Assembly (NCBI GenBank): GCA_017893485.1
Contig: CM030364.1
Location: forward strand, 249,291,122 to 249,355,121
Length of the DNA: 64,000 nucleotides
Direction of reading: 5' to 3'
Source of the DNA: Hemerocallis citrina
Lineage: Eukaryota; Streptophyta; Magnoliopsida; Asparagales; Asphodelaceae
Part shown: positions 46,695 through 57,059 of the stretch, piece after piece
How positions within the stretch are numbered: the stretch's first letter is position 1
How the letters are laid out: every line of letters starts with the position of its first letter
Translations under genes and position numbers: made by a program
The notes under the pieces: model-generated
Databases searched by the model: none
Told to the model about the DNA's origin: nothing
Seen by the model: the letters and a program-made list of their open reading frames with translations, nothing else

Positions 46695-48660
46695 ATGCCT
46701 CCCAAGAGGAAGCCCGCAAACTCCAACCGAAGAACAACCTCTTCTCATCCTCCTCCTCCTCCTCCTCCTCCTCCTCTGGAGGATCTCCCTCCACCCGTCC
46801 AGCAGACCCTGCAGCTCGAGTAGTAGGCTCCCCAGTCTATTTTGCAGCCTGTAGGGCCCCAGGAATACATGGAGGAGCCCTCTAGGCGAAGCCGCCACAA
46901 GCAACCTGTACATCAGGTTCGGGTGTCCATCCACAACACCTCCAAAGATTCTATGGCCTCCCATAGTCCTCCCACGCCAAAGGATCTGCAGGACGTGCTC
47001 AATAATCGGCAGACCGAGCCAGGGCCCGATCTTCGGACCCATCTAGAGGAGAGACGGACCCATGAGGCGGACCCTCGATGGGAGCACCCGAGGGATCAGT
47101 CACCACGCTAGTCAGACCGCAGGGGGTCCAACTCTCCCCGGAGGCGGAGGGATTCACCCCCGCATCACCCAAGATGAAGTCGTTCCCCGGATGGCCATCC
47201 TGCAGCTCGAGCCCATCGCGAGCAGGAGGCCCCCGTCACGAGAGCAGAATTTCAGCAATTCCAGGATGCGGTCCTGCGGGCACTCCACGCCACCCCCAAC
47301 AACGGCCCTCAGGTTCCCAGCTCTCGGCCAGCTCCTCGCCATCAACGCCACTCCTGAAGTCCCAGGCCGGCTCCGAGCCATCGTCGCCTTTCTCCTGATC
47401 ACCATCGCCGCTTCCAAAGTCCCAGGCTGGATTTGAGCCATCGCCGCCCTTTTCCAGATCACCACCGCCGCTCTCGAAGTCTGCGCCCTACTCCGAGTCA
47501 CCCCCGTCGTTCTATCAGTCCACCACCTACTCAGAGCCATCGCCGTCGTAGCCCCAGCCCTCCTCGACATAAGGAAGAGTCTCAGGGCTCAGCCAGGCAA
47601 GACCGAAGGGAGGACTCGGTCTACCGCCGTCTCCACGAGATGGAGAGGCACCTCGGCTAGCTCAACTGAGACGAAGAACGTTAGGCGAGGGACCTCTATC
47701 CAAGCCGGCCCCCATTCTCCCGCACCATCATGGAGGCCCCAGTCCCCGACAACTTCAAGCCTCCACACTTCGAGACCTACATCGGGGAGACAGATCCTAC
47801 GAATCATATTGAGAGTTTCAAAACTCTAATGATGACCCATCATGCATCCGATGCCCTCCTCTACAAGACCTTCCTGGCCACACTCAAGGGGCCAACCCGG
47901 GAGTGGTATTCTCGACTTGCACCGGCGTCTATCTTCTCCTTCGACCAGTTCGAGGGTCTCTTCCTCAAGCAATTCGTAAGCAGTCGCCGCACAGAGAAGA
48001 CGAGCGCCTCTCTACTGTTCCACAGTCAAAAGAAGGACGAACGATTGAGGGACTATGTTAACAGTTTCACTGCCGAGGCTAGATCCATCGCCTTCTTGGA
48101 ACCCTCGGTGGCCCCTTTCAGTCCAACATCCTCAATGCAGATCTCAGGGCGTCCCTCGCCAAGGAGCCCCCTCGGGACTTTTCAGAGCTCCTACTCCGAA
48201 GTGAGAAGTACATCCGAGCGGAAGAAGCTCTCCACCGCCCTACCTTTGAGGCGCGACCTCCGGGAATAAGCGGAAGGGCACAAAAGAAGAATGAGCTAAG
48301 AAGCTCCAGAAGGATAATGGGGGTCAGCGGTGTCCTCTCCCCCGATTCGAGAAATTCACTCCGCTTAATGCGAGTGTATCCGCCATCCTAATGGAGATCG
48401 GGAACGAAGGTCTCCTGCCGCCACCTCCGAAGATGAACACCCCCAGGAAGAAGAGAAACAGGGACAAGTGGTGTCGTTTCCACCGGGTCCATGGGCACGA
48501 CACTGATGATTGTCCGAACCTGAATGATGAGATCGAGGCCCTCATCCAGAGAGGGCAGCTCACTCGATTTATGAGAAGGGACCGAGCCAATCTGCCTCCA
48601 TCGCCTAGGGGGCTAACAGGAGAACTGAGCAGTGCACGGAGACTCCGGAGGACGAAGTAG
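46695..48660 (+). pseudogene. gag: Gag of gypsy element 2, broken
   Basis: One frame runs from MPPKRKPANSNRRTTSS through a poly-Pro stretch, Arg/Ser/Pro-rich segments (SHRRRSPSPPRHK) and into the capsid region (47730-48110, REWYSRLAPASIFSFDQFEG). It is interrupted by several stops, including a double tagtag near 46821 and stops near 47109 and 47659. A frameshift after EARSIAFLEPS (about 48110) moves the rest to another frame, which includes RASLAKEPPRDFSELLLRSE and the knuckle CRFHRVHGHDTDDC (about 48472). The corresponding element 1 gag is better preserved. Confidence 0.85.
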
Positions 48661-48668
48661 ATGGCATC

Positions 48669-49409
48669 TTGCACCTGATACACGGAGGCCCAATGGGGGG
48701 AGATTCCAACTCCTTCCGAAAAGCCTTCGTTAGGGAGGTCAACTCCGTGCAGATCCATCCTCCCCCAGAAGGCCTGGGAGTCCCTGTGACATTCTCCGAT
48801 AGGGACTTAGAAGGCGTCCGCACGCCCCACTCGATGCCCTCGTCATCAATCTCCGAATGGCGAACTTTGATGTTCGTCAGGTCTTAGTGAACAATGGCAG
48901 CTCAGTCTACATCCTTTTCTTGGAGCCTTCAAGGGCCTCCAGCTGTCAAGGGACTGGCTCAAGCCCGCAGGCTACACTCTTCACGGGTTCACTGGGGTCC
49001 CGATTACGATCGAGGAATTTATAACCCTCGATGTAACGGCTGGAAAGACCCCGGTAACTCGCACGAAGCTGATGGACTACATGGTGGTAAACGTCGAGGC
49101 CGCCTACAATATTATCCTGGGTTGACCAGGTTTGGCCGTGCTCCAAGCTATTCCGTCGGCCTACCACATGAAGATGAAGTTCTCCACACCCTCAGGAGTG
49201 GGAGAAGTGAGGGGGAGCCAAGAAGCGGCTCGAAAGTGCTATATGACCTCGATGGGGGGTCCGGTCCTCTTCCTGGAAGCCCTCGAACTTCCTCAGGAGG
49301 GTAGTCAGACTATCTCTGAGCCAGTGGACGAGTTGGAGGAAGTGGCCTTCTTCGAAGAAGACGCCACTAAGATTTTCCACATCAGCAAGGCTCTCTCCCC
49401 CTCCATTTA
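48669..49409 (+). pseudogene. Retroviral-type aspartic protease region, decayed
   Basis: The region following HLIHGGPM reads, with a frame change near 48825, ANFDVRQVLVNNGSSVYILF. Tat proteases carry VDNGSS-type catalytic sites; here the catalytic Asp codon has become Asn by G to A, so the enzyme would be dead. The C-terminal part continues as LDVTAGKTPVTRTKLMDYMV and, after an in-frame stop near 49120, AVLQAIPSAYHMKMKFSTPS. Confidence 0.75.
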
Positions 49410-49410
49410 G

Positions 49411-50480
49411 CAAGACATCTCCCGACGAATACGGGAGAACCGCGACCACTTCGCTTGGACCGCGGCAGACATGCTAAAGATCTCGGAGGAGCTCTTAATG
49501 CACCACCTGAGCGTCACCCCAGGGATTAAGCCCTTCCAACAGAAGAGGCGGAAGTTCGCTCCCGAGCGACAGCAGGCGATCAAAGAGGAGGTCGAGAAGC
49601 TCCTCAACGATCGATTCATCCAGGAGGTGAATTATCCCGAATGGCTATCCAATGTGGTGATGGTCAAGAAATCCAACGGGAGCTGGATGATATGCATCTT
49701 CACCGATCTCAACAAGGTATGCCCGAAAGACCCCTTCCCCCTTCCAAGCATCGACGCCCTGATCGATGCAACCTCTGGGCACGAGCTCCTCAGCTTCATG
49801 GATGCTTTTTCGGGGTACAATTAGATTCGGATGTTCCCTCCCGACATCCCGAAGACCTCCTTCGTAACGGACCAGGACCTGTACTACTACAGGGTAATGT
49901 TGTTCGGTTTGAAGAATGTGGGAGCCACTTACCAGCGCCTCGTGAATAAGGTCTTTCGAGACCAGATTGGCCAAAACATGAAAGTCAACATAGACGACAT
50001 GTTGGTCAAGAGCACCCGAGGGCAGGAGCATGTCCTGACCTTCAAGAAGCCTTCGAGGTGCTCGGGAGGCACAATATGAGGCTGAATCCAAATAAGTGTG
50101 CGTTCGGAATTTTGTCCGGCAAGTTCTTGGGGTTTATGGTCAGCTAGAGGGGCATAGAGGCCAACCCCAAGAAGATCTAGGTCATTCTCAAAATGGCCCC
50201 TCCCTCCAACATCAAAGAGGTAGACAGGCTCACGGGATGCCTCGCAGCAATTGGGCGGTTCCTCTCCAAGTCCGGGGAAAAGTGCCTCACCTTCATCAAG
50301 GCTTTTAGGGGGACTAAAGGTTTCGAATAGGGGGAGCAGCAGCAGAAGTCCTTCGACCAGCTCAAGGCATACCTAGCTAACCCCCCGCTCTTGAGCAAGC
50401 TAATGACTGGAGAGGTTCTCTACCTATATCTCGGTGCTTCGGAGCAACCCTTAGCGCGGTCCTTGTAAGAGAAGATGACA
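49411..50480 (+). pseudogene. Reverse transcriptase, decayed
   Basis: It copies element RNA into DNA. Readable motifs in order: HHLSVTPGIKPFQQKRRKFA, EEVEKLLNDRFIQEVNYPEW, FTDLNKVCPKDPFPLPSIDA, LLSFMDAFSGYN, stop, IRMFPPDIPKTSF, YYYRVMLFGLKNVGATYQRL and VNIDDMLVKS, where the usual Tyr before the Asp pair is Asn. A frameshift near 50045 is followed by RHNMRLNPNKCAFGI and the connection region with stops near 50146, 50178 and 50328. Most stops replace Gln, Arg or Trp codons expected in the family. Confidence 0.85.
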
Positions 50481-50821
50481 GAACACAGAGGCCCATTTAT
50501 TATGTGAGTAAGGTCCTCCGGAATGCCGAACTCCGTTACCCGAAGCTGGAGAAGATGGCCCTTGTCTTGGTCATGGCGGCCTGGAAGCTCCGCCCCTACT
50601 TCCAATCCCATTCAGTTGTCGTCCTAACCGACCAGCCCCTCAAGCAAGTTCTCCACAAGTCCGAGACCTCTGGGCGCCTGATGAAGTGGTCCATCGAGCT
50701 GAGCCAATACGACATCAGCTACCAGCCCAGAACAGCAATCAAGGCTCAAGCTCTGACCGAATTCATTGTGGAGAGCACCATCCCCGACCCTTGCGAGTCT
50801 TCTGCCAACCCCTTCGTCTAG
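50481..50821 (+). pseudogene. RNase H domain (Ty3/gypsy type)
   Basis: RPIYYVSKVLRNAELRYPKL, EKMALVLVMAAWKLRPYFQS and VVVLTDQPLKQVLHKSETSG are the usual RNase H and tether motifs of plant gypsy pol. The reading frame 50504-50821 is open, but the N-terminal catalytic Asp segment (LYLGAS) lies in another frame after a frameshift. It would remove RNA from the RNA-DNA hybrid. Confidence 0.8.
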
Positions 50822-51304
50822 ACCGTCTATGTAGATGGGTCGTCTTGCACTGACGGAAGGGGGGCTGGTGTTTTTTTAGCCGGCCCAGACGCTTTCATCC
50901 TCCAATACTCCCTCCTCTTAAACTTCCCGGTATCAAACAACGAGGCAGGGTATGAGGCCCTCATAGCGGGGCTCTGCATGGCTCGCAAAGCCGGGACTAA
51001 GCGGATCGGAGTCTTCAGTGATTCGCAATTGGTTTTCAACTAAGTGTCGGGAGAGTACGAGGCAAGGGATGAGCGCATGGCCAGGTATTGGGCGAAGGTG
51101 AGGGAGCTTCTAGCCCTATTCAAAGATGTTCAACTCCAGCGAGTTCCCCGAGAGGAAAACACGCAAGCTGACGCCTTCTCTAAGCTCACCTCCTCGTATT
51201 TCCAGGGTCTAGAACGGACCGTCCTAATAGAGGTCCTTCTCAGACCAAGCATTGATGAAGACGGGCCGGAGCCGATGGAAGCTTACCCCCTAACACTTAG
51301 GTAA
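50822..51304 (+). pseudogene. Second (archaeal-type) RNase H domain
   Basis: TVYVDGSSCTDGRGAGVFLA, FPVSNNEAGYEALIAGLCMA and RIGVFSDSQLVFN show the D-E-D pattern of an RNase H fold. It lies between the first RNase H and the integrase, as in Tat elements with dual RNase H. Three stops interrupt it or its borders (tag at 50819, taa at 51041). The part after 51044 (VPREENTQADAFSKLTSSYF) retains the final acidic residue. Confidence 0.82.
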
Positions 51305-51714
51305 AACTGGATGAAGCCCCTCCTCGAGTACCTCTGAGACAGAGTCCTTCCTGAAGACCCGAAAGAGGCAATGAGGGTCAGGACACGAGCCGAGCGGTAC
51401 ACACTCCAGGATGGGGTCATGTACAAACGCTCCTACACCCAGATCGATGATAAACCCTATCTAAGGTGCCTCTCCCCAGAGGAACGCTCTATTCCCTAAA
51501 GAAGGCCCATGATGGCCTATGTGGAGCGCACTTGGGAGCGAGATCCCTTGCTCAGAAACTCTTGAACTATGGATACTTCTGGACCACACTACTAAGTGAC
51601 TCCGAGGAGTACGTCCGCCAGTGCGACTCCTACCAGAAGTTCACCCCAATCCGTCACCTGCCCCAAGCATAACTCACTTCCTTGGCGAGTCCAATCCCCT
51701 TCGCAATATAGGGA
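51305..51714 (+). pseudogene. Integrase N-terminal zinc domain, decayed
   Basis: After two stops, TQIDDKPYLRCLSPEE and, in another frame, AHDGLCGAHLGARSLAQKLL, NYGYFWTTLLSDSEEYVRQC mark the HHCC region. The second Cys is replaced by Tyr in VRQCDSYQKF. A stop at about 51711 falls where the family has Trp before GMDLL. Confidence 0.75.
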
Positions 51715-52677
51715 ATGGATTTGCTCAGACCCTTCCCTCTAGCACCTGGACAACTGATGTTCTTAGTGGTAGAAATAGACTACTTCTCAAAATGGATCGA
51801 GGTTGAACCTCTTTCGACAATCACCGAACACAAGGTCCATAAGTTCTTTTGGAAGAACATAGTCTGTCGGTTCGGGGTACCTCGCATCCTCGTAACCGAC
51901 AACGGGACTCAATTCACGGGAGCGACCTTTTGCAACTTTTGCGCTGACCTCGGCATTCAGCAACGGTTCTCCTCGGTAGCTCACTCCCAGTCCAATGGCC
52001 AAGCAGAGAACACGAACCGACAAATCCTTTCCGACTTGAAGAAGAGGCTTGACAAGTCCACTAAGGGGCTATGGGTCGAACAACTCTCCAATGTGCTTTG
52101 GAACTATTGCACCACCAAAAGAACTCCAACGGGAGAGTCCCCCTTCAACCTCACGTACGGATCCGAAGCTCTCATCCCTTTGGAGGTGGGTCTGCTTTTA
52201 CCCCGACTCATAGCTTACAGTGAAGCGCAGAACGCGAACCAGCTTCGCAACTGCCTAGACCTCATTAACGAGGTCTGCGAGAGAGTCGCAATTTGGCAAG
52301 AGACCTATCGCCATAGGATCACTCAGGCTTACAATAAGAGAGTACGACCAGCCAACCTAAAAGAGGGAGACCTAGTGCTCAGAAAGTTGTTGATCTCCGA
52401 TCCAAGCAAAAGAAGCAAGTTGGCACCCAATTGGGAAGGACCATATAGGGTCTCTAGAGTTATTCGCCCGGGCGCGTATCAACTCGAAGACCCGGGGTGC
52501 AGGAGAATACCGAGGACATGGAACGCGGAGCACTTGATGAAGTACCAAGAGGGTGTCAAGAAGCCGCTCCAAGCAACTTCCCCAAGAGCGCTCCAGAAGA
52601 CATGTCCAAAGTCCTCACTTGTATTTTCTTTTTATCAAAGTGTAAAGGCGGCTCATAAATTAGAAGCGGCCGCCTAG
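51715..52677 (+). CDS. Integrase core and C-terminal domain, open frame (320 aa)
   Basis: This is the only long uninterrupted pol segment. It contains a DDE catalytic triad: D22 (VVEIDYFSKW), D62 (LVTDNGTQF) and E98 (QSNGQAENTNR), with the classic 35-residue gap between the second Asp and Glu. Then come ALIPLEVGLLLPR and a C-terminal domain with KEGDLVLRKLLISDPSKRSK, LAPNWEGPYRVSRVIRPGAY. No chromodomain follows, as expected for the Tat lineage. In the element it is part of a polyprotein that is broken upstream, so the protein is unlikely to be made as integrase. The first codon is only the start of the open stretch. Confidence 0.85.
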   Translation: MDLLRPFPLAPGQLMFLVVEIDYFSKWIEVEPLSTITEHKVHKFFWKNIVCRFGVPRILVTDNGTQFTGATFCNFCADLGIQQRFSSVAHSQSNGQAENTNRQILSDLKKRLDKSTKGLWVEQLSNVLWNYCTTKRTPTGESPFNLTYGSEALIPLEVGLLLPRLIAYSEAQNANQLRNCLDLINEVCERVAIWQETYRHRITQAYNKRVRPANLKEGDLVLRKLLISDPSKRSKLAPNWEGPYRVSRVIRPGAYQLEDPGCRRIPRTWNAEHLMKYQEGVKKPLQATSPRALQKTCPKSSLVFSFYQSVKAAHKLEAAA

Positions 52678-52843
52678 TTGTTCTCAATAAAAAGAAGTCT
52701 TTTCCCATAACTTTTCTATCTTTTAAGTAGTCTAACTCTACCTCTCAAGTTTTCCATTTCTTGAGTAGTCTAACTCCACCTAGCAAATTCTCTATTTTGG
52801 GGGTAGTCTAACTCTCCTTACAAAAAAAAAATTCTCATTAAAA

Positions 52844-53300
52844 CGACGTGCTCGGAGTCCAACACTTGGTTCGACTCCACTTCAACTGCTTGCTTCTAAG
52901 CGAGTACGAAGTGGATCACCATTCGAAATTTCTCCTACAACTGTTGATACTTTCTAAACGACACGCTTGAAGTCCAACACTAGATTCGACTCCGCTTCAA
53001 CTACTTGCTTCTAAGCGAGTACGAAGCGGATCACCATTCGAAATTGCTCCTACAGCTGTTGATATTTTCAAAACGACGCGCTTGGAGTCCAACACTTGGT
53101 TCGATTCTGCTTCAACTACTTGCTCCTAAGCGAGTAAAGAGCGGATCACCATTCGGTTGCTCCTACAGATGTTGATACTTTCTAAACGACAAGTTCGGAG
53201 TCCAACACTTGGTTCGACGCAACTTTTGCTACTCGCGAACGAGTAAGCACCTAGCGTCCCACCATTCAGAATTGCTCCTACAACTGTTGACAACTACAAA
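52844..53300. repeat. 115-bp tandem repeat, shared with element 1
   Basis: Units start at 52847, 52962, 53077 and 53190. The core cggagtccaacacttggttc and the block caccattcg, ctcctacaac, gttga are the same as in the 119-bp array of element 1 (5046-5696). Confidence 0.92.
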
Positions 53301-53444
53301 TGCTAACAAAACACACAAGTGCAGAAAACAAGTATTATTTCATTAAAGTCTGAGGAACAAGTCTAATTACAAGACCAACTACTCATCTTTACAACGAGAT
53401 ACAAAACTTGTGAAACCAAAAGTACAAGACTACAGGGAGCTACT

Positions 53445-54060
53445 TCAATGTCTCTTAGAAGCAGGGATACTTCGGTTGAGACACACCCGAGGGCGACGAA
53501 TGTTGTACTGCCGATGCCCCACCTCGGCGCTCATCTCTAGGCCGGCGAGCCGAGAGGCATCGTCCGCGCCCGTTCTAACGGTGGCCCCAACAGATGCTCC
53601 GCTCGATGAAGTGGCCACCCCACTTTGTGCATCGCCCGGGCTTCGACATATAGGGGGTGAACAACGCGCGAGCTCATGAAAAGTTATCCCTCTATCACGC
53701 TCCTCCCAAGTGCAATAAGTGGATCTGACATTGCTCCGCTCCGATCGCGCTTGAAGACGAGCGACCTCCACCTTGAGCTCAACAATTTGCTCTTTAAGCG
53801 AGGCGCCTTTCACCTTTATCTTCAGACGAGGCAGTCGCATCGAGCCTGCCCCTCGAGAGCCATTGGTGATCGTCCGCCGAAGGTGAGCAACCTCCATGCT
53901 CTTGTCGTGGGTCACCTTCTTCAGCTCGTCCCTCTCCGCTGTCACTTTAGACAGAGAGTGACGAAGGCGCTTGAGCTTCAGGCCGAGGTTGGCTTCCGCC
54001 GACGAGCCCACGTCATCACCTTCGGGGGTCTTCTCATTGATACGCTCCTCTAATCGCCTC
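53445..54060 (-). pseudogene. Antisense coiled-coil reading frame
   Basis: On the minus strand the frame runs from about DIERRRLEERINEKTPEGDD through LGLKLKRLRHSLSKVTAERD and LKEQIVELKVEVARLQARSE to a Ser/Gly/Ala-rich end at 53445. The heptad-like Leu spacing over about 90 residues predicts a coiled coil. Upstream, stops near 54069 and 54114 and a frame change interrupt it; related sequence (ADVPRIAEVARLKASLG) lies at 54106-54333. It is probably a second antisense gene, or a broken 3' part of the one at 54582-56741. Function unknown. Confidence 0.5.
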
Positions 54061-54299
54061 CTCTCTATGTCTCAGCGAACTAGGGTCGACCTCGGGTGGT
54101 TCAGCTCATACTATGCCTTGCGAAGATCCGACTTTAAGAAGCCGCTCTTGGTTCCTCGCGAGCCCCAATCTCGTCATCCCTAGACTAGCCTTGAGACGAG
54201 CCACTTCGGCTATCCGAGGCACATCGGCGATCTGTAGCACTTCAATAATCTGAAAAGAGCTAGAGCGCGGAGCTATTGAGTTCTCACGACTCGTACATT

Positions 54300-54500
54300 T
54301 AGACAAAAAAGAGCTCGTAGATTTCTCCAACACTTAGCCAAAAAGAGTTCAAAGATTTCTACAACGCTCAAACAAAAAGAGCCCGAAGATCTCTCCAACA
54401 CTTAGCCAAAAAGAGCTCGGAGATCTCTCCAACACTTAGCCAAAAAAAGTTAGAAAAAAATTTTCAACACTTAGACAAAAACAGATAGAAGTTTCTTATT
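54300..54500. repeat. 35-bp tandem repeat
   Basis: About five diverged units of the form cacttagccaaaaagagctc, (g)gagat, tctccaa. It separates the two antisense reading frames. Confidence 0.85.
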
Positions 54501-54581
54501 CATTTAAAAATTAAAGCGGTGGCCAATCCGCAGTTCGGCAATACATGGAGAAGAAAAAAAAAAGAAGAAAAAGCGACTAAG

Positions 54582-56741
54582 TCAGGGAGCCACCTCGAGG
54601 CACTGCTCTGAGGCACCCTCACTTAGCAAAGTGACGAGCGCTCCTTCGGGATTCGCCTCCTCCTCGCCATTGCCGTCAGCTTCGTCGCTTTCCCCTTCGG
54701 GCTCAACCTCAGCCAGCGAAATGAACTCCTCGCCCTCTACCGGGTCGTAGAAGTAGTACCCCGAGTTGTAGAAGTCTGGGAGACGAGCCGCCACATTCTT
54801 CAAAGCCCGAGCATAGGCCTCCTCTATGTTCGTCATCATGTGGGCCTCCGCTTCGTCTTAAATGGCTTTCTTTGCCTCTTCCACCTTCGTCTCCTGCTCC
54901 TTCAGTGCCTCCTCAGACGCCTTCAGAGCCTTCGCCAGCTCCTCCTCGAGGCGAGCCTTCTCCTTCTCTAGTGCCTCGACCTTGGCTGCCTCGGCCGCTG
55001 AGCGCTCGAGCGCCTCGGCAAATTTAGTCTCGAGGGCACCGACATCGGCAGCTCGCAATGCCGAGAGCCGCTGTTCGGCCTCGAACAACTTCATCACCTT
55101 GGTACGCTCTGCCCACTCGCGTTCGTTCGTCGCCTTCATCTCCTTCTCCTATTCGACGAACTGCTCGAGCATATGGCTGAAGTGGCAGAGGGTTTGAAAA
55201 CAAAAGAAGAAGAACGTGAGAACCCAAAACCACCAACTCCGAAACTTAAGAGAGCAGAATAAGATCACTTACCGACTCGTTGACCCGGCGACCTCCAATG
55301 CGTTGTCCCCGACCGTGCCAGCCTTAAGGGCCGTACGATCCTTCGGGGTCGGCAGGTGGCGTATGGCCTGCATGCACTTCGCTGCGTCGCCTAAGAAGCC
55401 ATCAAACTTCATCACCCTCCAATCAGGGACGAAGCGCTTCTTGTGCTCTTCGGTAAGGATGGCTTCCACTTCGGCCGTAAGCGGTGGCACCTCCAATGCA
55501 AAGGCAACACCGGCCGAAAATGCCCTGCTCAAAGACCCAGGGGCGTCGGCCGAGGGGAGCATGGCCTGCGGAGCCGAAGGGGAGTCGCTTACCAAGTCGA
55601 CGATAGCCACAGGAGCCGAGGGTGCCTGAACTGATCGATTGGAAGGGGGGCCCGTCGTCGTTCTCTTCCTCTTCTTGCTGTCCACACCCTTCGCCGCTGC
55701 CGCACCCCTCTTCGCCATAAGAGCTCTGTAGTCCATGCCGGGGGCTTCTGAACAAGGAAATCAGAAAAAAGTTAGCGAGATAAAAGCAAACACATATATA
55801 CTAAAGAAAAAGAAGTAAACGGAGCGTACTAGGGTCGATCGGACTGAGACCCCCACCGAATAGGACCTCCTCGGTGATATCTTTCCAACCGAGGGTCGAA
55901 AGACCGAGGATCTTCGACACAACCTCCTCTTCTTCCTTGGTGAGCACCGGCTCGGCCTTCGCCCACTTCGGAACATCCTCCTTCCACACCGTTCGGAAGC
56001 CCCACGGCTCGGGACCTCGGATCAAAAGTATTTCTCTTTCCAATGTTTGTTGGAGTCCGGGTTCTCGATCAGCTTGACCCCCTTCCTCAGCGACAGGTAG
56101 TACTGGTACTCCATCTTGCTCATTCGGAAGATACGGTAGAGACTGCGGAGAATGTCGAGCTGAGGCTGTACGCCGACCGCTTAGCACTAGAGGATGAAAG
56201 CGATGACGTGCCGCCACATGTTCGGCATGAACTGCACCAGGCTCAAGTCGTACCACTGCAGCACCTCGACTACGAAGGGTAGCAGGGGTAGCCGAAGGCC
56301 GGCATTGAGTGCGTCATATGGGAAGACGCATGTGTCTGGCGACGTCCCCGTGCACGCTCGGAAGCCCGGACCGGGGAGGAGCATGGCGTACTCCTTCGGG
56401 ATGCGGAACCCCTTCCTGATTCGATGAAGGTCTGCCTCGGTCATGACCGAGGGGATCTCATCCACCTCGGAAGGGTCCTCGGACTGTTCTCCTCATAGGC
56501 CGCGGACCTTCCGTGCACCGCCTTCGACAAAATATCCCCGGAGTAGCTTCTAACCATTCCGAGGCTCGACAGCGTCGGCGGTAGCCAACCCAGTGCACCG
56601 GCCCCTCTCACCTTCTCCACTATCGTTTCGACAAAGGCTGACTTCGCCACTTCCTTCCCCTTGCTCAGGGGGGACCACTAAAGCTCGGTCGGTCTCTTGG
56701 TCCGAGGTGGAGGTCTCATTCCCCGATGACACTCTAGACAT
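54582..56741 (-). pseudogene. Antisense gene of the Tat element (Transposase_28-like), three exons, broken
   Basis: From ATG at 56741 the minus strand encodes a Ser/Glu-rich start (MSRVSSGNETSTSDQETDRA), a conserved region matching the plant Transposase_28 (putative gypsy-type) family (FPYDALNAGLRLPLLPFVVE, VLQWYDLSLVQFMPNMWRHV, then EYQYYLSLRKGVKLIENPDS and GPEPWGFRTVWKEDVPKW), a basic middle (AKRGAAAAKGVDSKKRKRTT), a long coiled coil (about 54858-55139) and an acidic tail. Introns at 55748-55829 and 55177-55272 have GT/AG ends and join frames in phase. Frameshifts near 56675, 56465, 56250 and 56030 and stops near 55150 and 54857 break it. Related antisense frames are known in Tat elements; their role is unknown. 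Confidence 0.75.
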
Positions 56742-57059
56742 TTCGAATTAAGTTTAAGATGATTTGCCTCGAACTGACGTCTACGATCGGAAAGATTGTC
56801 GGAGAGTAGAAACGCCTGGCCACAAACGCTAGCAGCGCCGCTCGAGAGCAAAAAGGACTTAAGTAAAAAGTGAAGTGAAGATAAAAGAGTAAGAAATGAG
56901 GGAAAATGAGGCGGTAAAAATTTATGAATGTTAAGGCGGATTCGGATGGGCTTTCGAATACTTTGGGCCCCCACAACGTCCCACCAGAAACCTAAACGCC
57001 AAAATCAGAAGCCTAAACGCCAAAATCCTAGTAATCCTCATCTCTCACCTCAGGATCCG
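56742..57059. other. Upstream region of the antisense gene
   Basis: It would hold the antisense promoter and leader; a cataaatttt TATA-like motif is read on the minus strand near 56922. The sense strand shows no gene. A short direct repeat of cagaaacctaaacgccaaaatc-like sequence lies near 56985-57025. Confidence 0.4.

Noticed and set aside
46689..47570. Minus-strand frames opposite the gag N-terminus
   Set aside because: Their Arg/Gly-rich composition mirrors the proline- and arginine-rich gag codons on the plus strand; the sense frame is the conserved one.
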